Of a DNA stretch of 64,000 bases, positions 44,501 through 56,739 are shown in pieces. The notes beneath the pieces were generated by a model. The model saw only the letters and a list, made by a program, of their open reading frames with translations, was not told where the DNA came from and searched no databases. Position 1 is the first letter of the stretch. Each line of letters begins with the position of its first letter. This DNA is from Prionace glauca (taxonomy: Eukaryota; Chordata; Chondrichthyes; Carcharhiniformes; Carcharhinidae): NCBI GenBank assembly GCA_037974335.1, contig CM075724.1, forward strand, positions 62,894,470-62,958,469. Reading direction: 5' to 3'. The translations under genes and the position numbers were made by a program.

Positions 44501-45224
44501 ATTTATTGAAAGGCCTCATCCCTCTTTCTATTATTCGTACCAATATATACCATGACCTCGGCCTAATCACTCTCCCCCTTCAATACACACTGTAGCCGTT
44601 CAGTAACATCACGGACCCTAGCATTAGAAAGGCCAGCTATCATCCTAGAGTCACGTTGATGGATACAGTAGCGCCTATCTCTCACCCAATTATATAATCC
44701 CCTATTACCATTGCGCTGCTACTCGCCCTTCCCCCTCTTATACAGATAGGCTGTTTCTGGTCCCAGAAGCTTCGCTCTGCCAACACCGCCTGGAGGAACC
44801 AGCGTCCCCATCAGGCTCTAAAATAGAGTACCGATTTGCAAGCAAGTCATCAGGGGGCTCCTGAACTACCGTTCTACATCTCTTGGACTGCCTGATGGTC
44901 ATCCTTCCTTCCTCAAATTCCTTCAGCTGCATTGCAAACACCTTCCTAAATGTGCTATCCACGATGTTCTAAGATTCCCGGGTGCTCCACCTTGTCTCCA
45001 GCTTCGGCTCCAGCTCCGAAACCCGAGCTTCAAGGACCTGCAGCTGCTCCCTTTTTAGCACACATGCCGGCCCCGGGCACTGGAAATGTGCCCGGCCTCC
45101 CACATGGAGTAAGAAGAGCAAACCACTGCTCTGAGCTCTGTCACATTGCAGAGATTGCTTTGGAAAGGTGCTCTTACATTGGAAGAAATTAAATGCATAC
45201 CCATTATTCAAAGAGAAAACACTG

Positions 45225-45900
45225 AATAAGAAACAAGTTAACCTGACCTCAGGAATGGGGAAAAGACATGCTAACAGAGGAAGTAGAAACTTAGGCAGAG
45301 CTCATTCCGATTTATGAAACCAGCATTGTGTTTGACGAGTTCATCAGATAGTTGTAGGTTGTAACCGCTAAGACAAATGAGGGATAATTAATGGCTCTGG
45401 TAAAGTTGAACATTCAAAAACAAAATAGCCCATATGTGCCAGATGATAAGCCATCACACTGTGCGACTTTGGAAGGGCGTACTGAATGAACGTGGCTGAA
45501 AGATGTATCAGTAGAGAGGAAAGAGAGTTTATAAATATATTGGCCATTTTGGGTTGACAGGCTATAACTAAAATAACACCATAAGAATCATCGCTTGCGC
45601 TTGGCGATTTACAATATATGTGATCAATAGAAATGTCTAGGTTCAATGCAATGATCCTTTTTAGGCGGTGGAATGTTACATGGCGAGGTAAACTGTGAGA
45701 AGGGCGCAAAAAACATTGCGAAGGAATATAAGCTGAAGTGAGTGCTGAAGAAAATTGCGGATGAGAAGCAATGTTTGGAAAAGTGAAGCTATTCATGTTG
45801 CAAGGAACAAAAAACGAAAACCATAGTATGTTTTAAACCTGAGGGAATCAGAAACGCTCCAATTTCAAAGGACTTGGGCGTCATTTTGCCCCAATGACCG
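45225..45900 (+). mobile_element. Very old LINE fragment
   Basis: AGAGGAAGTAGAAAC, CCGATTTATGAAACCAGC and GTGTTTGACGAGTTCATC (45270-45345) resemble the RT pre-motif A region (G-F-M-K-G-S-C-L-T-N). Sequence at 45535-45740 (AATATATTGGCCATTTTGGG, GCGAAGGAATATAAGCTGAA) matches 60375-60560 and 63153-63175. No frame survives. Confidence 0.35.
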
Positions 45901-46059
45901 AATGCTAACGTTCACTACGGGAAAGCAAGAAACATGCTGATCGTTATTGCGATTGGATTGTAGTATACGTGAAAATTACGCAATCATTTTCGACAGCTTC
46001 GTCAGATACCTTCCTTCCATCATAGGGTCAGCAGTGAGGATGTTCGCTGATAATCTGGG

Positions 46060-46215
46060 GGACTCTGGTGTCGTAGAAGTGTCATTGGTTTGTGATCCAG
46101 AACCCTGGACCAATTCTCTGGAGACATGGGTTTTGATCCCTCCACAGTTTCAATTCATAAATGAATCTGGAATTGTAAAAGTAGCCTTAGCAATGCTGGA
46201 GATGGTTCTTACCTA
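46060..46215 (+). mobile_element. SINE family 2 fragment
   Basis: The GTCATTGGTTTGTGATCCAG and AACCCTGGACCAATTCTCTG blocks, a decayed B-box GGGTTTTGATCCC at 46128, and AATGAATCTGGAATTG are in the family 2 order. The 3' half is missing. Confidence 0.45.
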
Positions 46216-48004
46216 ACGCTCAAGTTGTGTTGTCCAGCGCCTGATATTTCTAGAAATGGGTGTTTCATTAAAGGAGGAGTTTTGAATTAAATGTTCCACC
46301 ATCATTACCGAACACCCACAACTCTGATATATAATGGATGGAAGGTAATTGAGATTTCGGAAGATGGTTTCAGAACGTCAACTTGTGGAATCCCTGCAGC
46401 GATCCCTGGCCTATGACGACTGAACTGAAAAAATCATTGCTAACTTTCTTCCAGCTAGATATGATTCCATCCTGTTAATAGTTTTCGTTCGTGTTCCAAT
46501 CGACTTTTAAATTACCAGGAGTCTATGATGCCACACTCTGTCAAGTGCTGTCAAAGTCAGTCACTCTGGAATTCAGCGCTTTTGTCAAGTTTGGACAAAG
46601 TCTGCAATGAGACAGAGCCGGCTGCTCCGGCAAGGAAGCCAAGTTCGGCACTAGAACATTGATGAATAACTGTCGTTTCGCCGCACTGTTAATGACAGAC
46701 TGAGCTAAAATTTCCATGATTTAGTTTAGAATGACAGGGTGCAATTGGGCGGCTAGTATTACTCAGGGAAGTAAGTTAACTGTTGTGGAAAAAATGCCGA
46801 GTCGAAAAATTACGTGGATGTTTAATGATTTATAACGCAATGTTACACAGACAAGTTCCAAGGATCCTAAACAAATGCCTGCAAATAAATAGAGCCGTAA
46901 TTTTGTTTTAAGATGGTATCTTTGAAATTTGGAACGCCTTCATCCAACATTGCTCTCTTTCTTATTTTAGCCTTGCATGGAGCAATTTAAACAGACGGAT
47001 AAATGCGTCCGTTTGAAGAGGTGACAAATTGAAAGTAATGCCCAAATTTCATTTATCGAATTACTTTTAAGTTTAGGACTTATTGCCATAGATCAGGCTT
47101 AAGAATGGGCTTGATTTGAAACTTGGTACTGGCCTGTTTCTAATCATTTAATGTGGCAGCACTGAACTGAACATCAGATCAAATGTAAACCTAGCCATTT
47201 ACGAAGTGAGAGTTATGGTTTAAACATTCATTACAAAGGCAATAAATAATTATTTGGATACTATTTCAATTAGCAGCGAAAGAAATTGAAGTAGCCCTCG
47301 TTCAAAGCCCTGTTCATAAAATTAAAGCTACGTGTGTTCTCACCGGTCAGGCTGAAAACAAACGTAATAACGTTACATCAACTCAAACACAGTTGAAAAA
47401 AATGAGCAGCACGACAACACTGCGTTTTGAAAATCACTGTCTCCTTACCACCGCCTATACTACTTTTAATTCGACTACGCTGTTATTACCTAAAAAAAAT
47501 TAAACGTGGGCAAATAAATCGACCTATGGCGGAAGACAATTAATGAATTTACATTCTTATCCTGACCCCAGCTATGTTGACCTGCTCAATCGAAAAGGCT
47601 ACTGCCACCAATAGCTGCTTAGATGACCACATGGAATTCCAAGGCCAGTTGTGCAAATATACAATTACATAAACCAAATACTTTCTGGAAAGCAAAAGCA
47701 AGAACAGGAGGGTCAAAGTCACAATCAACTTTCTGAGTTGTTCGTAGTTGCTCGCAATATATTTAAATATATTACTATCTCTGCCGAGGTAAAAAAAACA
47801 TTCCGGTTTAAAACTTTGCAGTCAAGGAGATCAATAACAAGTACCAAATGGAAAATGCAGGTGAATATTATAAATCGCCAAACAACAATTATAATTGCAG
47901 TAAATAAAACTAGAGTGCAATCTTGTCAATTATATTAATTAACAATTACATGAAATACATTCTGTTTCCTAGGAAGGCACACATACAGGAACCTACTAGA
48001 CAGG
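46216..48004. other. No recognisable feature
   Basis: AT-rich, with short open frames lacking domains. The frame 47651-47938 is Lys/Gln/Ser rich and has no recognisable motif. Confidence 0.4.
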
Positions 48005-48500
48005 AATAGGTCATTCAATTATTCGAGCCTGCTGCGCCATTTAATGACATTATGGCTGATCATCCCTTTCAAGGTCATTTTTTCGCACGATCCCCGTATT
48101 CCTCAAGACACAAAGGCAAAATACTGCGGACGCTGGAATCTAGAACAAAAGCAGAAAATGCTGGGATACCTCAGAAGGTCTGAGAACATCTTTGGAGAGA
48201 GAATAGAGCTAAGGTTTCGAGTCTGGATAGCCTTTCGTCAGGGCTCAAATACTCCTTAGTAGCTTCGCTGTTTAGAAATCTTTTGGTGTCTGTTTTGAGC
48301 AGACTCAGTGACGTCAGAGTCCTCCGGGGTAGAGCATTCTAAAGATTTGTCACGCTCTGAGTGAAGAAATTACTCCCCATCTTAGTCCTAAAATGCCTAT
48401 CCTTATTATGAAGCAGCATATTCTGCTCCTGTCGGCCAGCATCCACCCTCACGGATACTACCCACCCTCACAAGCGAAAATTATCACTAAAATTACTAAT
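48005..48500 (-). mobile_element. Old LINE 3' end, interrupted by a short repeat
   Basis: TAGGTCATTCAATTATTCGAGCC and GCGCCATTTAATGACATTATG are the antisense of the family A-type 3' end, and GAGTGAAGAAATTACTCCCC near 48360 is the antisense of its F-F-T-Q-R-V-V block. The 48108-48248 segment between them is a different repeat. Confidence 0.55.
48108..48248 (+). repeat. Short dispersed repeat (ACTGCGGATG family), nested
   Basis: AAATACTGCGGACGCTGGAA, GCAGAAAATGCTGGGATACC, TCAGAAGGTCTGAGAACATC and GAGAGAGAATAGAGC appear in order, ending near CCTTTCGTCAGGGC. It is the better copy of the element at 5222. No A/B boxes are clear. Confidence 0.5.
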
Positions 48501-49790
48501 TAAGTAAAGAACAGACTTGCATAGGGGTAGGATCTATATTTTATTTTTACTTGTATCATTTTGCACACAATAGTTTTGAAACTAGACCAAAATAATAAAC
48601 ATGCAGCCAAAGATTAAAGCAATTTCTACACATTTTCATACAGATGTGTAATGAGCAACTGATGAGCAGTGAACCTCCGTTGTGGATTTTGCGTATCAAC
48701 TGGACATCTCCGACACATTAAAGTGAGTCGCCTGCGACGCAGAATATCTGGAACAATTTCACTAATATTGTATACACGGAACAAAATGTTTCTAATCTTG
48801 CACATCCCGAACAGGTGCCGGAGTGTGGCGACCAGGGGATTTTCACGATAACTTAATTGCCATGTTAACGTAAGACTACCTGTGACACTAAGAAATGAAC
48901 TAAAAAAAATTCTTAATATATAAATGCCGCTTAATTTAGATATAGCTTGATTCCTTCAGGAAAACTTCACACTTTCTCATGTTGGTTATATGTTGCTCTG
49001 CTTTAATTGGTAAATGATCCATTATTGTTTATAACTGGGTAGATTGGGACACGGAAGTAGCTAAGAATGATCTTTGCCATGCCTTCCTCAACTCTATTCC
49101 ACGATTGAGCATCAAAATTAAAATCCTACCCACTTCATAACAGCTCAAATCCCATTTGTGTCGTTTGCTTTGTGGCACCACAATATTGTAACTCAGTGGA
49201 AAGCACCCGTTTAAACCACCTGATGCCAATATTATTGCGATCTTAAGGTTGACTGATGGTTGAAAAATAAAGCAAGTGTTTCGGTATTTGGTCCAAGCTG
49301 TGTTTTGTAAAAGTACTGGCACAGTCAACTGATTCGATAGGCATTTACGACTTAAAAGTTGAAAGTGGTAAATTCGATGGTGAGGAATGTTTCAGGACTG
49401 GTCGTTATGTTTTGTGCTCTGAATGAATGTTCTACAGTTTTCCAATTTGCGAATATATTTGCAAACTAAACAAAAAGAAAGCAGAAGTGCTTTCTGTCTA
49501 TCAAAATGACAGGCTACAAAATAATTCAGTGGTAGAAATGAATATGTACAGATAAAGATGGGCGGTCTAGAAATGTACTACTCAAAGCCAACTAGCGTAA
49601 TGATCTACTAATTGTATTGGACCCATGTTTCTGATATTTTAATTTGAATGTTGCAAAACTAAGAAGAGAACTTCCGCAATAACATTTATCCCACTCATCC
49701 TATTGTGGCGATACGGCAATGTTTCATAATGTGACTAAATCGGTTGTGCCGCGGAGATATATGTGTTTACAATCCTTTCGCTTTAGAGTT
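48501..49790. other. No recognisable feature
   Basis: There is no domain in the minus-strand frame 49328-49029 or elsewhere, and no named repeat. Confidence 0.4.
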
Positions 49791-51360
49791 AAGAACATAA
49801 GAATAGAAGAAATAGGAGCAGGAGTAGGCCATCTAGCCCCTCGAGCCTGCCCCGCCATTCAATAAGATCATGGCTGATCTGAAGTGCATCAGTTCCACTT
49901 TCCCGTTTTCTCCCCATAACCCTTAATTCTCCTGTCTATCAGAAACCTATCCACCATGACTTAAATATATTCAGCCAGGTAACCTCCACCACTTCAACGG
50001 GCAGAGAATTCTGGAGATTCACCACCCTTTGAGTGAAGAAGTTCCTCCTCAACTCTGATCGAAACTGACCCCCCCCCGCCCCGCCCCCCCCCCCCCAACC
50101 CCCACCCCACCAGCATCTTGAGGCTGTGTCCTCTAATCCTGCTACCCTTTCCAAGCGGGCAGAATCTCTCTACCTCTACCCTATCCATCCCTTTCATTAT
50201 CTTATACGCCCTCATCCTTCTAAATTCCAACGAGTTCAGACCTAGTCTATTTAGTCTCTCTTCATAATCCAATCCCCTCACCTCCGGTATCAGCCTAGTG
50301 AACCTCCTCTGCACTCCGTCCACGGCCAATATATCCTTCCGCAAGTTCGGCGACCAAAACTGCGCACAGTACTCCAGCTGCGGCCTCATCAGTACCCTGT
50401 ACAGTTGCAGCAAGACCTCCCTACTTTTATATTCTATTCTCCTCGTTATAACGGCCAACATTCCATTCGCCTTCTTGGTCACCTGCTGCACCTGCAGACT
50501 GGGTTTGTTGCGACTCGTGCACAAGGACGCTCAGCTCCCTCTGCATCGTAGCATGCTGCAACTTTTCGCCTTTTAAATAATAATCCCTCCTACTATTATT
50601 TTTGCCAAAGTGGATAACGTCACACTTGCTAACATTATACTCCATCTGCCAGGTCCTCGCCCACTCGCTAAGCCTATCCAGATCTCTCTGCAGACTTTGC
50701 ACACCCTCCATGCAATTTGCTTTTCCACTCATGTTTGTGTCATCAGCAAATTTCGTCACCCTACACTCAGCCCCCTCCTCCAGATCATCAGTATAAATTG
50801 GACTAGGGGGCACAGCCTCACGATAAAGGGGAGGCGGTTTAGAACAGAGTTGAGGAGGAACTTCTTCACTCAAAGGGTGGTGAATCTCTGGAATTCTGTG
50901 CCCGTTGAAGTGGTGGACGCTGCCTCGCTAAATATTTTTAAGAAACGGGTGGATGGGTTTTTGATAAGAGAAGGGATTAAGGTTATGGGGAGAGGGCGGG
51001 AAGGTGGAGCTGAGCCAAGACAGATCAGCCATGATCTCATTGAATGGCGGGGCAGGCTCGAAGGGCTAGATGGCCTACTCCTGCTCCTACTTCTTATGTT
51101 CTTATGTTCTTAACTTGTAAATAGTTGATGCCCCATCACCGATCCCTGCGGCACTCCACTAGTCACCAACCGCCAACCAGAATAGCACCCATTGATACCA
51201 ACTCTCTGCTTCCTATTAGACAGCCAATCCTCTATCCACGCTAACGCCTTGCCCCCAACTCCGTACACCCTAACCTTCTGTAGCAACCTTCTATGAAGCA
51301 CCTTATCAAATGCCTTTTGGAAATCTAAAAACATCACATCCACCGCTTCCTCTCTGTCTT
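49791..51360 (-). mobile_element. CR1 LINE family A subfamily, interrupted
   Basis: The antisense tail is at 49791. The C-terminal region follows, then a G/C expansion at 50068-50100, RPQLEYCAQFWSPNLRKDIL (50390), KFADDTNMSGK (50750), then after the insertion GVPQGSVMGHQLF and DVMFLDFQKAFDKVLH (51343 down). Motif A is intact. It is 5' truncated just before motif A. A plus-strand family A piece at 50799-51111 splits it. Confidence 0.85.
50799..51111 (+). mobile_element. CR1 LINE family A 3' end, nested in opposite orientation
   Basis: It starts at ACTAGGGGGCACAGCCTC, continues through [15 protein letters not shown] and NLWNSVPVEVVDAASLNIF, and ends with TTCTTATG units. It is almost identical to 12940-13258. 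The host LINE continues on both sides (TATAAATTG on the left, TAAATAGTTG on the right). Confidence 0.9.
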
Positions 51361-51814
51361 CCCCTCTGTCCAGAGTTCGGGTCAGGAAGCCTCAGTTCTC
51401 TTCGTGCTATTGTTAATATTAAGTCGTCCGGTAAAACTCGCTGCCAAGCAGCCATATACCATAAACCGTGTACTGGTTATAAAGAAATTCGCTGTAAATC
51501 CAATGATATCAGTCACAAGAAACAATAAGCCAATTGGCAGTTTTCTGTCCGAGTGCGAGAATGGACTTTCGCAAGAGAAGCGTACTCGCGTTCTTGGTAC
51601 TGAAGTTGTGCCACTAACAGAACACGAGCCTGTTGTTACCTGTCCGAAGAATTGCAAAAACTGTGGTTGTGCAATGTTTGTGCGACTAGCCTCAATCCAA
51701 CGAATTTTGCTGGAAATCTGAGGTGGAGAATTTGAAATCAGATTTAAAAATACAACTAGCAACATGATTTGGAAACGTATGTTTCAAGCAAACTGTTGGC
51801 TTTTTAATGTTTGG

Positions 51815-52165
51815 ATGCGGGTGTCGCAGGCTGAGCCTTTGCTAATTACTCTTGAATTGGGTGGCATGCCAGATCGTTTCTGAGGGCTGTTTGGAGTCAA
51901 CCATATTGTTGTAGACATCAGATCATTTACGCGAAAGCGGGTAAAGGCGGCAGATTTACTTCTCTAAATGCCATGAGTGAACCAGAAGAGGTTTACAACA
52001 ACCAACAATGAATGGTTTCATGGTTGGCGTTCCAACTTTAGTTCTAGATTTCTTTTAATCATTTAATTCAAATTGACTTCATCGGCTGCGCTCCAATTCG
52101 AACCCTGGTCCTCGGAACATTATCCTGGGTCTCTGGAATACGAATGGCAATACTACAGCCCAATT
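51815..52165 (-). mobile_element. tRNA-derived SINE family 2
   Basis: Antisense B-box AATTCGAACCCTGGTCC at 52096, then CCTGGGTCTCTGGAATACG. The body has GGTTTCATGGTTGGCG near 52015 and AAAGGCGGCAGATTTACTTC near 51943. The 3' end is GGATGCGGGTGTCGCAGGCTG at 51813. Confidence 0.6.
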
Positions 52166-52983
52166 GCGAAAACCACAGTTTTTGCAATTCTTCTTTGCTA
52201 TCCCTGCCTCCCCTGTAGTGGAAGCATTTTGGCAATCATCTTTCTGTTAGAGAAACATACGTGGCCTCTGAACTATATATGACCCCAGTCAGAAACTATT
52301 ATGTAGGACTCTAATCTGTCCTCTGAAAAGGGGAACTTAGGCGTTGTAACAAAACTTCAGGGAGAACAACACGTGCCTCAAGACAAAGCAATGAGCCCAA
52401 AGCACTAGCAAAACGAAGATGGAAACCGACTCACTAAATGCCAGTAAACTTCCTGTTTCAAAAATGAAACAGTTTTATTTGAAACAAATTTGCACACTTT
52501 TCACTCGTTGCTCTTCTGCTCTTGAAAGAGATTCAGGTCAGTGTTCTTTGACGCCATTAGCCCGCGTACTCCATTCAACCTGACCGAACTAACCGTTCTA
52601 CATCCCTGTTTCCCAATAGACAAAGGAGAAGTCTTTTAAAAATCAGAGGCGACTCTTGGCTTTATACTATATACAGAATACACGGCAAGGATGGCACCTT
52701 TATAAGGAACCAGTTTGGTGTCAGCTGAAGTGTTACGTTCCAATCTGCATACAGACGTTTTAGAAAGGATGCTCAAGGCGCAGGGAGGTTGCAAAACGGA
52801 TCTAAAGGAAGAGTAGAATAGGACGATATGGGGTCGTCAGTTGTAAAGAAAGATTGCAAAAGCTGGAATCATTCCCCTTAACGTTGAGGGGGTTAAGAGG
52901 AGATTTGCTAGCTGTCTTCCCAATGATGAACAGTTTTAATAGATTAACTGAAGTGACACTATTGCAGAAAAGTCGGTAACCAG

Positions 52984-54995
52984 AACGTAAGAACATAAGA
53001 AATAGGAGCAGGAGTAGGTCATCTGGCCCCTCGAGGCTGCACCGCCATTCAATAAGGTCATGGTTGATCTTTTTGTGGACTCAGCTCCACTTACCCACCT
53101 TTTCACTATAACCCTTAATTCCTTTACTGTTCAAAAAATTATCTATCCTTGTCTTAAAAACATTTAATGAGGTAGTCTCAACTGCTTCACTGGGCAGGAA
53201 ATTCCAGAGATCACAACCCTTTGTCCGAAGAAGTTCCTCCTCAATTCAGTCCTAAATCTGCTTCCCCTTATTTTGAGGCTATGCCCCCTAGTTCTACTTT
53301 CACCTGCCAGTGGAAACAACTTCCTTGCTTCTATCTTATCTATTCCCTTCAAAATCTTATATGTTTCTTTAAGACCTCCCTTCATTCTCCTGAATTGCAA
53401 TGAGTATAGCCCAAACTACTCAGTCTTTCCTCAAAAGCCAATCCTTTCAACTCCAAAATCTACCTAGTGAATCTCTGCACCCCCTTTAGTGCCAGTATAT
53501 CCTTTCTCAGGTAAGGAGACCAAAACTGTACACAGTACTCCAGGTGTGGCCCCACCAGCACCTTATGTAGCTGCAACATAACCTTGCTGTTTTTAAACTC
53601 CATCCCTCTAACAATGAAGAACAACATTCAATTTGCCTTCTTAATTACGTGCTGCACCTACAAACTAGCTCCTTGAGATGCCGGCATAAGGACACCGAGG
53701 TCCCTCTGCACAGCAGCATGTTGCATTTTTTTTACCATTTAAATAATAGTCTATTTTGCTTTTAATCCTACCAAAATGGATGACCTCACATTTACCAACA
53801 TTGTCCTCCATCTGTCAAATCCTTGCCCACTCACTTAGATTATCTATATCCCTTTGTAGACGTTCAGCGTCCTCTGCACACTTTGCTCTTCCACCCATCT
53901 TGGTGTCAGCTGTGAATTTTGGCATGCTGTACTTGGTCCCCAAGTTCAAATCATCCATGTAAATCGTAAACAATTGTGGTTCTAACAGTGATCCCTGAGG
54001 CACACCACGAGTCACCAACTAGAAAAGCAACCATTTATCCCCACCCTTTGCTTTTGGTTGGTTAACCAATCCTCTTTCCATGTTAATATATTACCCGTAA
54101 AATTGTGCACGTTTATCACATGTAACAATTTTTGGTGCGGCGCCTTGTCAAATGCCTTCTTGAAATCCAGATACACCTCATTCACAGGTTCCCCATTGTC
54201 CACTGCACATATAATGTTCTCAACGAATTCCACCAAAATAGTCAATCATTACCTGCCCTTTATGAACCCTTGCTACGTCTTACCAATGGAACAATTTATA
54301 TCCAGAAGTCTCGCTATTTCTTCCCTGATGATAGATCCAAGCATTTTTCCCACTGCAGAAGTTAAGCTGACCAGCCTATAGTTACCTGCCTTTTGTCTAC
54401 CTCCTTTTTTAAACACTGGCGTCACATTTGCAGTTTTCCAAACTGCGAGAACCACCCCAGAGTCCAATGAATTTTGCCACTAGTGCATTTGCTATTTCTC
54501 CCACCATTTCTATTAGTACCCTGGGATGCATTCCATCAGGACCAGGAGATTTGTCGACTTTTAGTCCCCATTAACTTGCCCAACACTACCCCTTTCATGA
54601 TAATGATAGTTTCTCCGTTCTCACCTGCCATAGCCTTGCTGTCATCAATTTTTGACAAGTTATTTGCATCTTCCATGTGAAGACTGACAGAAAATACTTG
54701 TTCAATGCCTCAGCCATTTCCTGTTATTGCATCCCCCTTATCGGGTGCTAAAGGACCAATGTTTACTTCAGCCATTCTTTTTGTTTTTATATATTTGTGT
54801 GAGTTTTTTCTATCTGTTTTTATATTCTGAGCTACTTTAGTCATAATCCATCTTACTTTTCTTTATAGTTTTTTTCGTGGCTTTCTGCTGACCTTTAAAG
54901 ATTTTCCAGTTCTCGAGGTTCCCACTAATCTTTGCCACTTCGTAAGCATTTTCTTTCAATCTGATACCCTTCTTTATCCTCTAAGATATCCATGG
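52984..54995 (-). mobile_element. CR1 LINE, older relative of family A, long minus copy
   Basis: The antisense tail CGTAAGAACATAAGAAATAGG is at 52986. Coding remnants upstream on the minus strand: [26 protein letters not shown] (53250), GGRAKCAEDAERLQRDIDNL (53880), MVTRGVPQGSLLEPQLFTIY (54018), VYLDFKKAFDKAPHQKLL (54165), NYRLVSLTSAVGKML (54390) and pre-RT to about 54990. Motif A Asp is present. There are many small indels and stops, and it is clearly older than the copy at 9690. Confidence 0.8.
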
Positions 54996-55925
54996 AGACA
55001 TGGATATCGGAGGACAGAAGTTTAAAGGAACAGCACAAGGTCAGAGATATCTGACGTTTGGAGTGGAAATATCCTACACCTTAATCCTGTCCCCGATTAA
55101 CAAACGTTAGTCCAGCTCAAATGTTGCCAGAAGCACGACTCACAATATCATGCTAGCTTTTTGATTCAGATTGACCTAAAGCAGGAACCTACCACAGGCT
55201 GAATGTTTGGTCCTTACTTCATTAAAGTATCATTTCTCTTTGCAAATATCTGAATGAGTGTCATTTTCCTCTGCTTCTCCTCGCAGTTCCATGCGCAGCT
55301 ATCACTAAACATTTTAGTGAACATTCTTGGCTGCTGGACTGAAGCACGTGGATTTGGGTCAAAATTTCAGCTCTGGCTGAATGAAGCTAAAATTTGCCCC
55401 AGCAATTCTGGTCTAGAGAAAGACAGATGAGCAGGATAATTAATCCGAATTGCTATTCCTTAGATTTTTGCGAGAATTCTGAATGCCCGGAGGCTGGTGG
55501 AGATCTGGGTGGCACTTTGCTCAGTGCACCCACGAACACTGCCTACCCTCTTGCACGAGGACAACCTCTTGGATGAGATGCTACAGAATTGCCCAGTGCT
55601 GCGGTCTGAATCGACATTTGGAGGAATGTGAAAATGATCAATGGTAGGTGTTGACGAATAAAATTATTTGAACATTGCGATACAGCGATACAGGAGCAGG
55701 TGAAAAAGCGTTGCTTTTCGCAGGGAAACTTCGAACGCTTAGGAGGAGACCTCCAACTTCCCGGACTCTTACCATGACCGACCACAATACTTTAGCCATG
55801 TGATACCTCGTGTCATGGTCACACATTCCGTTTCTTTGTACATGAAATCGATTTCGTTGCCAAATCATTCAAGGCATCGTTGCTATTTGCTGCGAGTTGC
55901 AAACTTTTATTCTTCAATTTACAGC
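54996..55925. other. No recognisable feature upstream of the second receptor
   Basis: No exon or named repeat. No TATA or CRE motif comparable to that of the first gene stands out just before 55926. Confidence 0.4.
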
Positions 55926-56466
55926 ATGTCGCTGAGAACTGCAGTTCAGTGTATGGTTCTTCTGCGGATGGTCTGGACAGGTACTGTTGCGTGTTATAAG
56001 TTGACATTCAGAATACCTTTTTTTCTATTTAAGAATACTCGCAAAGGTTCTACGTTACAAATTAGATGCGTTACAGCTCCAATTCGATCGTTGGTGATTC
56101 TTAACTGTCCTTGTACTTATCTTAGTTTTTTTTTTTGACGCATGCAGTTTACCGCCGCTCTTTTTTATAGGTGTGAAAATAATATGGAGCAAAGTGGATC
56201 AGTTCCCTAAACATTTGATGGTTGCCAGGGGTGACAATGTTTCCATATTCTGCACATTGAAAGCGCTCCTGAAGTTTCTTGGTGGAAATGGGGCGAGGAA
56301 TCGTTTCTGGAACCAGACAACAGAAAGAAAATTTATCTAAAGAAAGGCAGTAGTTCATTTGAAGTTCTGAATGCGAGTGTTGCAGACTCTGGAATGTACC
56401 ACTGCTCAGTAAAACATCAACATAATAAGATTGGGGATGGAAGTGGCTCCCAGCTCACCGTGTATG
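55926..56466 (+). pseudogene. Second V-set receptor gene fragment (signal exon and V exon)
   Basis: Exon 1 (55926-55980, 55 nt) encodes MSLRTAVQCMVLLRMVWT with a phase-1 donor GTACTG. Exon 2 (56171-56466) follows acceptor TTTTTTATAG and ends with donor GTAAAT. It reads KVDQFPKHLMVARGDNVSIF and C, then in the next frame PEVSWWKWGEESFLEPDN, FEVLNASVADSGMYHCSVKH and GDGSGSQLTVYG. This mirrors the first gene's V domain, including W-W-K-x-G-E, D-S-G-x-Y-x-C and the J-like G-S-G-S-Q-L-T-V. The exon has 296 nt where 297 would keep frame: one base is missing at about 56273, between the Cys and Trp-Trp blocks. It could be a pseudogene or an assembly error. No C1 or membrane exon is seen before 64000. 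Confidence 0.65.
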
Positions 56467-56739
56467 GTAAATATCATTGCACCGGGGAAAGGTCGCTTTT
56501 CAGCTGTGTGTATGATTTATGTAATTTGAACTTCTATCACTGGATGAAAATCTGGATTGGTTTTTCGCTGCTGGAATTTCTTTTCTGTTGACCTCCAGGT
56601 TCAACGACCTGTCTCCTGATTCGCACCATTGCCCAAGATCAATTTCACCCACTCCCTGACTAGCCTCGTGACATTCCAAAGTGTTTTTCATCCAACCAGT
56701 GCTATTGGTTCAGTTGTAATTGTTACTGAAAGATCATAC

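Larger units (their letters stand above)
36961..45215 (-). mobile_element. Old CR1-clade LINE (family D) spread over about 8 kb by later insertions
   Basis: Minus-strand order from 45200: ORF1 coiled-coil (KREQLQVLEARVSELEPKLE), an SGNH part with VYIGTNNRKRDEA near 44545, its end with KFGIRLKSRTS and VQINAWLKSWCRRK (43770-43640), endonuclease start DIVAITGTWLKEG (43020 on), endonuclease end and linker (42455-41580), NKAPDPDGL (37950), and RT with DVVKMDFSKTFDHVPYGR (37600) down to about 36965. Inserted in it are 43780-44500, 43058-43276, 42463-42733 and 37959-41575. Frames are broken many times; it is the oldest layer here. Confidence 0.7.

Noticed and set aside
13690-52165. Functional tRNA genes at B-box matches (13752, 28908, 52096, 40040)
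   Set aside because: Each lies in a SINE body; the cloverleaf, anticodon arm and acceptor stem are not preserved.
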